64,000 nucleotides of DNA, taken from contig NZ_LVEN01000008.1 of NCBI RefSeq assembly GCF_001686925.1, forward strand, positions 124,001 through 188,000. The letters run 5' to 3'. The DNA comes from Flavobacterium piscis. Its GTDB lineage: Bacteria; Bacteroidota; Bacteroidia; Flavobacteriales; Flavobacteriaceae. The notes beneath the pieces were generated by a model that saw only the letters and a program-made list of their open reading frames with translations, made no database searches and had not been told where the DNA came from. Below are positions 1 through 9,228 of this stretch, piece by piece; position 1 is the first letter of the stretch; every line of letters starts with the position of its first letter. The position numbers and the translations under genes are program-made.

Positions 1-1989
1 GTAGGCAGTAACATCGGGATTTCTTTTAGTACAATCAATCCGGAGCGTAGTGCAGGAGGAAGAACATTATTGGAACACGCTATTAAAATGGCACCTTACT
101 TACCTATTTATAATAATAGTGAAACAAGTGTAGGCGGCTATCAGGGACCTAGTGCTATAGACGGTAATGATGCCGAGAATCCTGTACGTGTGGCAAATTT
201 AGGCTATCAAAAAATTAATAATTTATCTATAATAGGAAATATCTACGCTGAATTGGAAATCTTTAAGGGCTTAAAATTCAGATCACAAGTTTCATTAGAT
301 TACTATACTGGTAAAGATCATACTTTTGTTCCCAGCTACAGTGATGGTTCTGCTCATAATCAGGCATTTTCTACCACAAATGAAACAAACACTCAGGGAC
401 AAACCATTGTTTTTGATAATAGTTTAACCTATAAAACGACTATTGCTGCCAAACACAACATTGAAGTTTTAGGTGTTATAACGAAAATTGACGGAAAATC
501 ACAAAATTTAATCGCAGGAAGCCGTTATAATATTTCAAATGATATAGATCAGCTGAGATATAATGAGGGAAATTTAAGCTCTGCTAATTATGTAGAGAAA
601 AATATTGGATATATTGCCCGTATCAACTACGATTATGATGATAAATACATCTTCGCTGCTTCTGGCCGTAGGGATGCTTCTTCACGCTTTGGAGCTAATA
701 ATCGCTGGGGTAATTTCTACTCATTTGCTTTGGGTTGGAATATAGCCAAAGAAAGTTTTATGGCAAATTCTGTTTTTAGTACCTTAAAACTTAGAGCAAG
801 TACGGGAACAACAGGAAATGACAGAATAGACAATTATCAGTATGCTGCTACATTACTTGCTGATTACAATTATCCTATTAATGGAGGAAATGCACAAGGA
901 GTTTCCAGTGGAGTAGCTTCTAATCCTGACTTGAAATGGGAGTCTAAAAAAGACAGAAATATAGGTTTGGATTTTGGTTTCTTTGATGAAAAATTTACAG
1001 GATCTGTTGAGTATTTCAACAATAAAAGCAGTGACATTCTTTTTGCTGTTCCATTAGCAGCTTCTGTAGGATCTGCCGGCGGAGGAACTCAACTTCAAAA
1101 TGTTGCCGATGTAAAAGTATCAGGTTACGAAATATCATTAGGTTATAATGATCGAAAAGGAGATTTTACATGGTCAGCCTTAGCTAATCTAGGAACAAGT
1201 AAAAATGAAGTGACAGGTTTAGCGCCGGGACTTACCAGCGTATTGGGCGGCCCATCGGCAAGAGCTGGTTTAGAAAATTTCTCAAGACTGGAAGTAGGCC
1301 AGCCATTATTCTACTTTTACGGTTATGAAACCAATGGAATTTATCAAAATCAAGCAGAAGTAGACGCTGTTTTTGGACCAGGGCAAACGATCATAAAACC
1401 GGGTGATATTAGAATTATAGATCGTGACGGTAACAAAATCATTAATTCAAATGATAAAACAAATATTGGAAATCCTTATCCGGATTTTACATACGGTTTA
1501 AACCTTACAGCAGCGTATAAAAAGTTCGATTTTAACTGTTTCATTACAGGAGTTCAAGGGAATGATATTTATAATGCAAATACTTTTGATTTAACAGGAA
1601 TGAATCGTTTGTTTAATGCCAGTACGGACGTTTTAGGCAGAGCAAATGTTGTAAACGGTGTTGTTACGAATCCATCAGCTACTTTACCAAGAGCTCAGGG
1701 TGCAGATATAAACTGGTCTTCAGCTAATCAGCGTTATATAGAAGATGGTTCTTATACCCGATTGAAAAATGTTACTTTAGGATATACGCTTTCTGGAGAA
1801 ACGTTTGGCAGTTATTTTTCTAATATAAGATTCTATGTAAGCGGACAAAACCTTATTACGATTACGAAATATTCCGGTTTAGATCCTGAAATTGCCCGTA
1901 CAGATGGTAATGCCAATTCTGCAGGTATTGACTTGGGAAGATACCCACAGCCTAAATCAGTAATTTTTGGACTTGATGTTAAATTTTAA
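1..1989 (+). CDS. SusC-like TonB-dependent outer-membrane receptor, 5' end outside window
   Basis: C-terminal two thirds of a SusC/RagA-type TonB-dependent transporter, which imports oligosaccharides through the outer membrane with a SusD lid. The frame is open from base 1, with no start codon, so the gene is truncated by the window edge; the TTG at 70 is internal. The visible part is all beta-barrel: repeated aromatic strands, the family motif NLGYQ/ARINYDYDDKY region, a late EDGSYTRLKNVTLGYTL segment and the typical ending LGRYPQPKSVIFGLDVKF with terminal Phe. SusD follows after 8 bp, the standard co-transcribed pair. The substrate cannot be read from the barrel; the xylanase-rich neighbourhood suggests xylo-oligosaccharides or beta-glucan fragments (inference). 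Confidence 0.95.
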   Translation, partial: VGSNIGISFSTINPERSAGGRTLLEHAIKMAPYLPIYNNSETSVGGYQGPSAIDGNDAENPVRVANLGYQKINNLSIIGNIYAELEIFKGLKFRSQVSLDYYTGKDHTFVPSYSDGSAHNQAFSTTNETNTQGQTIVFDNSLTYKTTIAAKHNIEVLGVITKIDGKSQNLIAGSRYNISNDIDQLRYNEGNLSSANYVEKNIGYIARINYDYDDKYIFAASGRRDASSRFGANNRWGNFYSFALGWNIAKESFMANSVFSTLKLRASTGTTGNDRIDNYQYAATLLADYNYPINGGNAQGVSSGVASNPDLKWESKKDRNIGLDFGFFDEKFTGSVEYFNNKSSDILFAVPLAASVGSAGGGTQLQNVADVKVSGYEISLGYNDRKGDFTWSALANLGTSKNEVTGLAPGLTSVLGGPSARAGLENFSRLEVGQPLFYFYGYETNGIYQNQAEVDAVFGPGQTIIKPGDIRIIDRDGNKIINSNDKTNIGNPYPDFTYGLNLTAAYKKFDFNCFITGVQGNDIYNANTFDLTGMNRLFNASTDVLGRANVVNGVVTNPSATLPRAQGADINWSSANQRYIEDGSYTRLKNVTLGYTLSGETFGSYFSNIRFYVSGQNLITITKYSGLDPEIARTDGNANSAGIDLGRYPQPKSVIFGLDVKF

Positions 1990-1997
1990 TTTATAAG

Positions 1998-3494
1998 ATG
2001 ATGAAAAAAATAAAATATATAGTTGCAGTAACGTTGGGAATTTTAACCCTAAATTCATGTGACACCGCAGATTTAGAATTGACAAACCCAAACACGCTAT
2101 CGCCGGACACTTTCTTTACGACAGCAGCGCAGGTCGAATCTTCTGTAAATGCTGCCTATGCCAATTTGCAGACAAGAGGATTATATGCCAGAAATTTTGC
2201 CTTTGCAATGGATCTAATGGGGCAGGATGCTGCAGGAAACCCACAATTAGAAGGAAATAAAAAACCTTTTCAGGATTTTTCTTTTAATGCAGGAAACGAT
2301 ATTATTCAGTATTATTGGGAATCCTGTTATTTAGGTATATCCAGAGCTAATTTTGTTTTAGATAATGAAGCAAAAATTAATGCTTTACCAACTCTTATTT
2401 TATCACAAGAACAAAAAAATAAATTTTTAGGCGAAGCCCACTTTTTAAGAGCCTATTATTATTTTCTTTTAGTGAAACGTTTTGGTGATTTACCAATTTA
2501 TAAAACAGGAACTATCATAGGTGTTGCAAGAAGTCCTAAAGCAGAAGTTTATGACTTGATTAGAACAGACATGGAATTTGCTTCTCAAAATTTATTATCA
2601 AAAAGCGTCGAAGTAACAGGTCGTGCTACCAAAGAAGCCGCTTACGCATACTTGGGTAAAATACTATTATACCAAAAAAAGTATGATGAAGCTTTAGTTG
2701 CATTTAATGGGGTTACAGGATTTAGTCTTGAAGACAAAGGCAATTTCTATAATAACTTTATGGAGGAAACCGAACATGGTAAAGAATCCATTTTTGAAAT
2801 TGAATTTAATGAAAATAACGGAACAGGTAATAAATGGGATGATGCCGGTAACAGCGGCGGAACTGGTTTTGCTGAGTCGACTCTTAGAGGTCAGGAATAT
2901 GGTAATTTAAGTTGGTATAATGTTTATCCGCCAGACAATCTTTTAAATTCTTTTGAGGCAGGAGATTTGCGTTTTGGAGACACCTTTTATGTACCGGGCT
3001 CAAAATATTTAAACGGAAAAGCTACTATGACAGCGCAAAACTTTAATACCTCAGCAGGTCTTAGAAATGCAGGCTGGAAAAAATACCAAAACTATTACAA
3101 AAAAGCAGATGAAGCGACGCAGTCCAGTATAAATTTCAAAGTTATGCGTTATTCAGATATACTGCTTATGAAAGCAGAATGTGAAAACCAAAGAGATGGA
3201 GGTTCTCAAACAACTGCCATAGCGTATATCAAAGAAGTTAGAGACAGAGCAGGTTTAACCACTACAATTGCTGCAACAAAAGACGATGTTTTTAAAGCAA
3301 TTATTCATGAACGCAAAGTAGAGTTTGCCGGTGAACAAAGCCGATTTGATGATATTATAAGATGGGGTATTGCGAGTACAGAATTAGCTGGTACTGGTTT
3401 TCAGGCTGGAAAAAATGAATTATGGCCAATACCAAACAGAGAAACATCTTCAAATCCTAATATAAAACCAAGTGATAATAATCCTGGTTACTAA
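1998..3494 (+). CDS. SusD/RagB-family surface glycan-binding lipoprotein
   Basis: Partner of the preceding SusC: a surface lipoprotein that captures glycan and closes the barrel. The signal peptide ends in a lipobox (LTLNSC, Cys about residue 21), followed by the family N-terminal TNPNTLSPDTFF stretch. Helical TPR-like repeats follow, with the recognisable LGEAHFLRAYYYFLLVKRFGDLP motif region, and a C-terminal SusD part with VRDRAGL and HERKVEFAGEQSRFDDIIRWG. At 498 aa the length is normal. The start 8 bp after susC and the shared strand indicate one operon, closed by the hairpin at 3536. This pair is separate from the second susCD pair at 17.2 kb. Confidence 0.95.
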   Translation: MMKKIKYIVAVTLGILTLNSCDTADLELTNPNTLSPDTFFTTAAQVESSVNAAYANLQTRGLYARNFAFAMDLMGQDAAGNPQLEGNKKPFQDFSFNAGNDIIQYYWESCYLGISRANFVLDNEAKINALPTLILSQEQKNKFLGEAHFLRAYYYFLLVKRFGDLPIYKTGTIIGVARSPKAEVYDLIRTDMEFASQNLLSKSVEVTGRATKEAAYAYLGKILLYQKKYDEALVAFNGVTGFSLEDKGNFYNNFMEETEHGKESIFEIEFNENNGTGNKWDDAGNSGGTGFAESTLRGQEYGNLSWYNVYPPDNLLNSFEAGDLRFGDTFYVPGSKYLNGKATMTAQNFNTSAGLRNAGWKKYQNYYKKADEATQSSINFKVMRYSDILLMKAECENQRDGGSQTTAIAYIKEVRDRAGLTTTIAATKDDVFKAIIHERKVEFAGEQSRFDDIIRWGIASTELAGTGFQAGKNELWPIPNRETSSNPNIKPSDNNPGY

Positions 3495-3535
3495 AAAGAC
3501 AAATTTTGGTAGTTTGAGTTGAGTTAGTATTTGGC

Positions 3536-3570
3536 AAACAGCGCATTTTTTAATGCGCTGTTTGTTGTTT
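3536..3570 (+). terminator. Rho-independent terminator after susCD
   Basis: A perfect 12-bp stem (AAACAGCGCATT, 3536-3547, with its complement at 3552-3563) and a TTTT loop, followed by a T-rich tract. It lies 42 bp after the SusD stop. The rest of the spacer up to 3857 is A+T-rich and shows no gene. Confidence 0.85.
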
Positions 3571-3857
3571 TATATGTACCGCTTTTTTCTGCTTTACAAT
3601 CTTTTTATAGACTAAATGTATCTGTGGGAATGAAACTTTAATTAAGGAGTAGTCAAAAAGAGTGCTATAACTGTTTTGATTATGGTATGTTCTCAATTAA
3701 ACAGCAATATAGAACAAACTATGTGCTTCATTTTATGTAAAAAAAGAGTTAAATAGAATTATAACACTTGCGTATAATGCTTATTTAAAATGCCTAAGAT
3801 GAGGTTTATAAAAGTGATTTTTGCCCTGATAAAGGGAATCAGAAAAGACAAATATTT

Positions 3858-5360
3858 TTAGCATTCTCTTCTTTCTTTTAAATCTGTTTCAATCTGGATT
3901 TCCGTTTTTTTATCTATGTTGTAAAAACACAATAAGACCGCACTCAAAATGAAAATAAAGCCAGGATAGATACTTACTGAAAGTTTAATACCTTCTACTG
4001 CCGCCGGTATCTGATTGACTTCTTCGGCTATGTAACCGTATTTAGATAAAAAAGCCGCACCTAATGCGCCGCCAATACTTATGCCAATTTTTAGCCCGAA
4101 AATCATTACCGAAAAAACAGTTGCAGTCGCTCTTCGGTTGTTTATCCATTCACTGTAATCGGCCACATCAGCAATCATGGTCCACAATAAAGGAATTGTT
4201 ATTCCGTAAATAAAGCCATGTGCCAATTGGGTCAAAAAAACCATTGCAATAGCCGTTCTATTATAGAAATTAAATAACAAAAGACTCAGAGCAGATAAAA
4301 AAATAAAAGCGATATAAATATTTCTTTTACCAAAAGAATCTGCCAGAAGCTTTGAAAACATAATGCCAAAAATCATAAAAATAATTCCTCCGGCATTAAA
4401 AAGACTAAATGCAGAAGTAGCCGCATCTTTTGGCCACTGAAAATTAACAAATCCCATTCCCGTCAATAAATTATTAAGGTCGTCAATAAAGGCATTAAAC
4501 CCAATGTCATTCAAAAAAATACTTTGTGCAACAGGATCTAAATAATATTTAAAGTAAAAAACATACATGCCACCTTTTAAAGACAAGGTTATAAATACCA
4601 GAACGGTAACCAGTAACATAACAATCCAGGGTCCGTTTTTTGATAAATCAATAAAATCCTGTTTAATGGAAGATTCCTGATTCTTTGCAGGTATAATTCT
4701 TTCTTTGGTAGTAAAAAAAGTAATCAATAAGCAAATAACTCCTGTAATAGCAAATAAGATCATTGTATTTTGAAATCCAACTGCTTTATCGCCATGTCCC
4801 AGTATAGAAACCAATGGTAATAAAAGCGACTGAATGATAAATTGGGCAATCATTACAGCTACAAAGCGATAGGAGGAAAGACTGTTCCTTTCTTTCATGT
4901 CGCCCGTTAAAACACCACTTAAAGCAACATAGGGTAAATTGCTTGCTGAATAAATTAACATCAGAAAAAAGTAAGTCAGCAAGGTGTAGATTATTTTGCC
5001 GTTTTCGCTAAAATTTGGAGTTAAAAAAGATAGAACAGCCGCAATTCCAAAGGGCAAGGCCGTCCATAATATCCACGGTCTGAATTTTCCCCATTGCGTT
5101 TGGGTTCGATCCGCAATTACGCCCATAATGATATTAAAAAAAGCGCCAATAAAACCGCCTGTAAAGATAATTATGCTTGCGGTGCCGGCAGGAATTTTAT
5201 AAACATCAGTGTAAAAAAAAGCAAGGAAAGTCAGCAAAGTCTGAAAAATTAAGTTCGCAGCAAAATCACCTAAACCATAACCTATTTTTTCTAGTATAGA
5301 AAGCTTTTGCGATGTATTACGAATCACTATAGCTGCTGTTCTTTTTTTGCTTTTCACCAT
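3858..5360 (-). CDS. GPH-family sugar:cation symporter (MFS, MelB/XynT type)
   Basis: Inner-membrane sugar symporter of the glycoside-pentoside-hexuronide family. The protein has about twelve hydrophobic segments. Near the N terminus lies the family signature EKIGYGLGDFAANLIF, then the cytoplasmic loop ADRTQTQWGKFRPWILW (conserved GKFRPW motif), and in the second half LLWTMIADVADYSEW, matching the DxxDYxEW motif of MelB relatives. At 500 aa it is of usual length. It is transcribed against its neighbours, from the 850-bp spacer that also precedes the GH8 gene. In Bacteroidetes xylan loci a GPH symporter commonly imports xylose or short xylo-oligomers; that substrate is an inference from context. 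Confidence 0.9.
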   Translation of the reverse strand: MVKSKKRTAAIVIRNTSQKLSILEKIGYGLGDFAANLIFQTLLTFLAFFYTDVYKIPAGTASIIIFTGGFIGAFFNIIMGVIADRTQTQWGKFRPWILWTALPFGIAAVLSFLTPNFSENGKIIYTLLTYFFLMLIYSASNLPYVALSGVLTGDMKERNSLSSYRFVAVMIAQFIIQSLLLPLVSILGHGDKAVGFQNTMILFAITGVICLLITFFTTKERIIPAKNQESSIKQDFIDLSKNGPWIVMLLVTVLVFITLSLKGGMYVFYFKYYLDPVAQSIFLNDIGFNAFIDDLNNLLTGMGFVNFQWPKDAATSAFSLFNAGGIIFMIFGIMFSKLLADSFGKRNIYIAFIFLSALSLLLFNFYNRTAIAMVFLTQLAHGFIYGITIPLLWTMIADVADYSEWINNRRATATVFSVMIFGLKIGISIGGALGAAFLSKYGYIAEEVNQIPAAVEGIKLSVSIYPGFIFILSAVLLCFYNIDKKTEIQIETDLKERREC

Positions 5361-5795
5361 TTCGCTTGTTGAGAATTATGTTATAGAATACTTTTATCAA
5401 AAGCGAATACTTCTTTTTGCTTCTATAATTTAATAAAAATCTTAGACGTAAAAATAACTGGAAAGTTGAAATAAAGATTGTCAATTTTGAAGCTATTAAT
5501 AGCATATTTGAAGCATTATTTTTGTTTCTGCAACAGCTAAAAAAGAAGTTTTATTTGTATTAAAAGAAACGCTACTTTTTTATTGGTTGCTTTTTTGAAA
5601 GATATACTTGTAATTATTGCAGAAGATACAATTATTTCATTTTTCGATCTGTTGTAATTTTTTGGATTAGCTTTTCTGAAACTTATAGATTTCGATTTAA
5701 AATAATTCACTCTAATTTATTTTCAGATATAAAATAGGGTGATATTTCTTTTTATTATGATTTATTTTTAAAGTAAAAAAAAGTTAAACAACCGA

Positions 5796-5824
5796 TTGTG
5801 TATTTACAATTTTGTTTATATTTG
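5796..5824 (+). promoter_or_regulatory. Bacteroidetes-type promoter (-33 TTG, -7 TATATTTG)
   Basis: TATATTTG at 5817-5824 fits the TAnnTTTG -7 consensus of Bacteroidetes. TTG at 5796-5798 lies 18 bp upstream, an acceptable -33 position. It drives rightward transcription toward a terminator only about 110 bp away, not directly toward the GH8 gene. Confidence 0.55.
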
Positions 5825-5830
5825 TAATAC

Positions 5831-5966
5831 ATACACTTATTAATAATCACAATGACAAATTTGTTCTTGAAATTAATTTATAAGTATAATTTATTACAAT
5901 ACACTGATGGTTAGTGTTAGTTTTTTAATTAAAAGCCGGAAGTTAAGCCCCTTTCGGCTTTTTTTT
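5831..5966 (+). ncRNA. Candidate short transcript (sRNA or 20-codon leader ORF)
   Basis: A promoter-like element at 5817 and a strong terminator at 5931-5966 define a unit of roughly 135 nt in the spacer between the divergent symporter and GH8 genes. Inside it is a small ORF (ATG 5852 to TAG 5912-5914, 20 codons, starting MTNLFLKLIYKYN). Either the RNA is the product or the peptide/leader is. Neither is recognised as a known family. Transcript ends are estimated from the elements. Confidence 0.35.
5931..5966 (+). terminator. Strong Rho-independent terminator in the symporter/GH8 spacer
   Basis: The stem AAAAGCCG (5931-5938) pairs with CGGCTTTT (5955-5962), with further pairing of GAAG to CTTT inside, followed by eight T. 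It stands alone: the nearest annotated gene end on this strand is more than 2 kb upstream, which is why a small transcript is proposed. The rest of 5361-6210 is A+T-rich, with no further gene seen. Confidence 0.8.
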
Positions 5967-6210
5967 ATTTTAAAATTATGTAAGTCTACCGTTTTGCCAG
6001 TAGAGAAAATAATAGGTAATAATGATCTGTTCAAAGTTCAAAAAATATAATAGTATTTTTTAACTTTTAGGTTACTTCAATCCATGCACCAAAGTATGAG
6101 TCATAAATTCTAAGTGACGAGAAAACGAATTGATAGAATTGAATTAAAATAGGATTCAAATCGTAGTACTTCAGTAACGATAAATTAAACCAAATATAAA
6201 AAAGAGAAAT

Positions 6211-7509
6211 ATGGTTATGAATAAATGTTTTACAAGTCAATACAAAGTTAGAATTCGGGTTTTGATACTTCTTTTTGTTTTAATTGTTCCTATTATGTCA
6301 TTTAGCCAAAAAACGGGAAGAATACAAAAATCAGAATCCCAAAAGCCGGAATACCGCAATCTTTTTGCAGCAGCGGGTTACAGCCAAGCCGATATAGATA
6401 AGAAATTAGCGAAAGCTTATTATGATATTTTTGAAGGACCTAATAAAGTTTATTTTGAAGAAGGCGATGCATTAGGATATGTTTCTGATGTAAAGAATAA
6501 CGACGCCCGTACCGAGGGAATGTCTTACGGAATGATGGTCGCGGTTCAACTCGATAAGAAGGAAGTTTTCGATCGCATCTGGCGATGGTCTGTAAAATAT
6601 ATGCAGCATCAGGACGGACCAAGAGAAGGGTATTTTGCTTGGAGTGTAAATCCTCAAACAAAAAAACAAAACTCAGCAGGTTCTGCCTCAGATGGAGAAT
6701 TGTATTACATTACCAGTTTGCTTTTTGCTTCTAACAAATGGGGCAATGCTACCGGAATTCATTACTACAATGAAGCCAGAAGAATATTGGATGCCATGTG
6801 GAAAAAAGACGGTACCGGTAACATTCATAATATTATAAACACAGAGCACAAGCAAATATCTTTCGTGCCGGAAGGAGGAGGATACAATTGGACAGACCCT
6901 TCGTATCATGTTCCTGCATTTTATGAAATATGGGCTTTATATGCTAAAGATGGCCATGAGCAGTTTTATAAAGAATGTGCAGATGTTTCCCGTAAATTTT
7001 TGCATAAAGCCTGTCATCCTGTAACAGGACTGACCTCAGATTACACCGAATTTACAGGAGAACCGCATCCTACACCCTGGATGCCTGGAGGATTTCGTTA
7101 CGATTCCTGGCGTGTTCCTATGAATATTGCAATGGATTATACCTGGTACGGAAAAGATAAAAAATGGCAGGAAGATTATGCTAAACGATTTCAAAATTTC
7201 CTGAGATCGAAAGGAATGGAAACGTACGTAGATCAATACAATCTCGACGGTTCTACGCCAGATTTTATTCTTCAGGCCGGTCCGGTTAAAAAACTCAGAC
7301 ACTCGATAGGATTAATAGGAACTTCTGCTACCGCGTCACTCGTTAATCCTGATAAAGAAAGTATAGATTTTGTTCATGCTGTCTGGAACGCCAAACTCGA
7401 ACCTTATGAGGATGGTTATTTTGACCCTTACTACGATGGTCTGATGTATCTTTTTAGTCTCATGCATCTTAGCGGAAACTACCGCATTATAACACCATCA
7501 ATTAATTAG
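6211..7509 (+). CDS. GH8 reducing-end xylose-releasing exo-oligoxylanase-like enzyme
   Basis: Glycoside hydrolase family 8, most like Rex enzymes that release xylose from the reducing end of xylo-oligosaccharides. An N-terminal Sec signal (hydrophobic residues about 13-30, ending SFSQ) places it in the periplasm or envelope. The catalytic segment NDARTEGMSYGMM carries the expected acid Glu102, and FRYDSWRVPMN carries Asp298, the likely base; NSAGSASDGELYY holds the third conserved Asp. At 432 aa it has a single domain. A start at the ATG at 6217 is also possible. Family assignment is firm; Rex activity over endo-xylanase or lichenase activity is inferred from overall resemblance and the xylan context. 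Confidence 0.87.
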   Translation: MVMNKCFTSQYKVRIRVLILLFVLIVPIMSFSQKTGRIQKSESQKPEYRNLFAAAGYSQADIDKKLAKAYYDIFEGPNKVYFEEGDALGYVSDVKNNDARTEGMSYGMMVAVQLDKKEVFDRIWRWSVKYMQHQDGPREGYFAWSVNPQTKKQNSAGSASDGELYYITSLLFASNKWGNATGIHYYNEARRILDAMWKKDGTGNIHNIINTEHKQISFVPEGGGYNWTDPSYHVPAFYEIWALYAKDGHEQFYKECADVSRKFLHKACHPVTGLTSDYTEFTGEPHPTPWMPGGFRYDSWRVPMNIAMDYTWYGKDKKWQEDYAKRFQNFLRSKGMETYVDQYNLDGSTPDFILQAGPVKKLRHSIGLIGTSATASLVNPDKESIDFVHAVWNAKLEPYEDGYFDPYYDGLMYLFSLMHLSGNYRIITPSIN

Positions 7510-7604
7510 ATAGCTAAAATAAGTACCGAAGTGATTGGGAAGTTTGCCGCAGTTGATGTTTTTTTTAAGGTTATGATGCAACGTTTTAATTTTAAAATTC
7601 GTCT

Positions 7605-8825
7605 ATGATAATAAAACCTTATTTATTGACTATTATGACATCAAAATTGCAAAATTCCCGGACACTCTGGCTGGATTATTTAAAATCATTCATTACCGTA
7701 TTGGTGGTAGCTCATCATAGCTCGTTAGCCTATACAACTTTTGCCTGGTTTGACAGCAGTGCTTACATCAATTCTACAGCCCCAATTGTAGATCATAACA
7801 GATGGATTGGGATGGATATATTCGAGAATTATAACGATATTTTCTTTATGTTCCTTATGTTTTTTATTGGCGGTCTTTTTTTGGTAAAAAGCATAGAGAA
7901 AAAGGGGACCACATATTTTGTTAGGGACAGAATTAAACGGCTCTTTATTCCGTTTCTTTTTTTAGGTACATTTTTAATGCTTTTGTCTTATTTTCCGGCT
8001 TATTATGTAGCGCACCAAAGTACTACTATTGCAGATTATGTAATTGATTTTTTTACCATTGAAAATTGGCCTCCGGGTCCGCCTTGGTTTATAGGAGTAC
8101 TTTTTTTCTTTAATTTAATTCTAGGAGTTGTATATCCTTTTATAAAAGAAAAATTAAATAGATGTTCTGATAAAATCTCGTTTTTCACTAATCGTCCTGT
8201 AGCTGTTTTTGCGGTTTTATTTGGTCTCACTTTTATTCTGTATGTACCCATAGCGTATTGCATTGGAGCTGGAAAGTGGGTGTCTTTTGGACCGCTTGAT
8301 TTCCAGCTGAGTAGATTAGTTGCCTATTTTGGGTATTTTTTATTAGGTGCTGTGGTCGGTAACAGTGATTTTGATCGTCATATTTTTTCATCCAATTCGC
8401 GTTTTGTTCTTCAATGGAAGTACTGGTTTATTGCGTCTCTTGTTTTTTATAGTGCAGTAACGTACCATAACAGAACGGATATTCTGGGCCAATTTGTAGA
8501 TAATGGAATCATGCCTGAATTTGTGGCATGGATGATTTATTACACCTTGTATGTGGGTTCCTGTACCGCTTCTTGCATGGCTTGTATTGGTTTTTTTAGA
8601 ACTATTGTAAAACATAGTTACAGATTATGGAATTCATTAGCTGAAAATGCTTACTTAATTTATCTTCTTCATTACTTTTTTGTGCTTTGGGGACAGTTTT
8701 TTTTATTGAAATACGAATTACATGCATTATGGAAATTCTGGATAGTATTTTTGTTTTCTTTGGCCGCCAGTTGGATTACAAGTATTTGCATGCGAAAAAT
8801 AAGTATTATAAAAAGATACTTATAA
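7605..8825 (+). CDS. Acyltransferase family 3 membrane protein
   Basis: Integral membrane O-acyltransferase of the acyltransferase-3 (OpgC/OafA-like) type. The N terminus has the family pattern WLDYLKSFITVLVVAHHSS, with conserved Asp and His-His, followed by about ten hydrophobic segments and the loop RDRIKRLFIPFLFLG. Such proteins move acetyl or succinyl groups onto glycans or lipids at the inner membrane. The ATG at 7635 (MTSKLQNSRTLW) is an equally plausible start. It lies 95 bp after the GH8 gene on the same strand, so it may be co-transcribed. Its role inside a glycan-degrading locus is unknown. Substrate cannot be predicted. Confidence 0.8.
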   Translation: MIIKPYLLTIMTSKLQNSRTLWLDYLKSFITVLVVAHHSSLAYTTFAWFDSSAYINSTAPIVDHNRWIGMDIFENYNDIFFMFLMFFIGGLFLVKSIEKKGTTYFVRDRIKRLFIPFLFLGTFLMLLSYFPAYYVAHQSTTIADYVIDFFTIENWPPGPPWFIGVLFFFNLILGVVYPFIKEKLNRCSDKISFFTNRPVAVFAVLFGLTFILYVPIAYCIGAGKWVSFGPLDFQLSRLVAYFGYFLLGAVVGNSDFDRHIFSSNSRFVLQWKYWFIASLVFYSAVTYHNRTDILGQFVDNGIMPEFVAWMIYYTLYVGSCTASCMACIGFFRTIVKHSYRLWNSLAENAYLIYLLHYFFVLWGQFFLLKYELHALWKFWIVFLFSLAASWITSICMRKISIIKRYL

Positions 8826-9228
8826 AAATAGTACTGAGATAATTTAGTAATTGTTTCGAGATGAGGAGTTGAATAGGTTGAGCTTAATAGTAAAGTAAAT
8901 AACTAATCGTATTTTCAATTTAATTTTAAATTCCTTTTCTCGAATTGCAGAGCGGTTTTATAAAAAGAACTAATCCGGAAACATTCTTCGTTTTTTTAGT
9001 AGAAGTAATCAGTTTGATTTATTGGGTTATATAAATACATCATTTGTTTTATATAATGCTTCAAATTTACTACTCCTTTTGTCACTGGAAAACTACATTT
9101 ACAATCCTGAATTCTAAAAAATTACTGGAATATAACTTTTAAAGTTAGTATTCAGAATAGATCATGACAAAAAACTAATGTATTATTTCTAACTAATTTC
9201 TAAACCTCTGTACTAAAATTAAACCACA
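8826..9228 (+). other. Gene-free spacer before the GH3 gene
   Basis: About 400 bp of A+T-rich sequence with no convincing ORF, hairpin terminator or -7 element. It probably holds the GH3 promoter, but I could not identify it. Confidence 0.4.
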
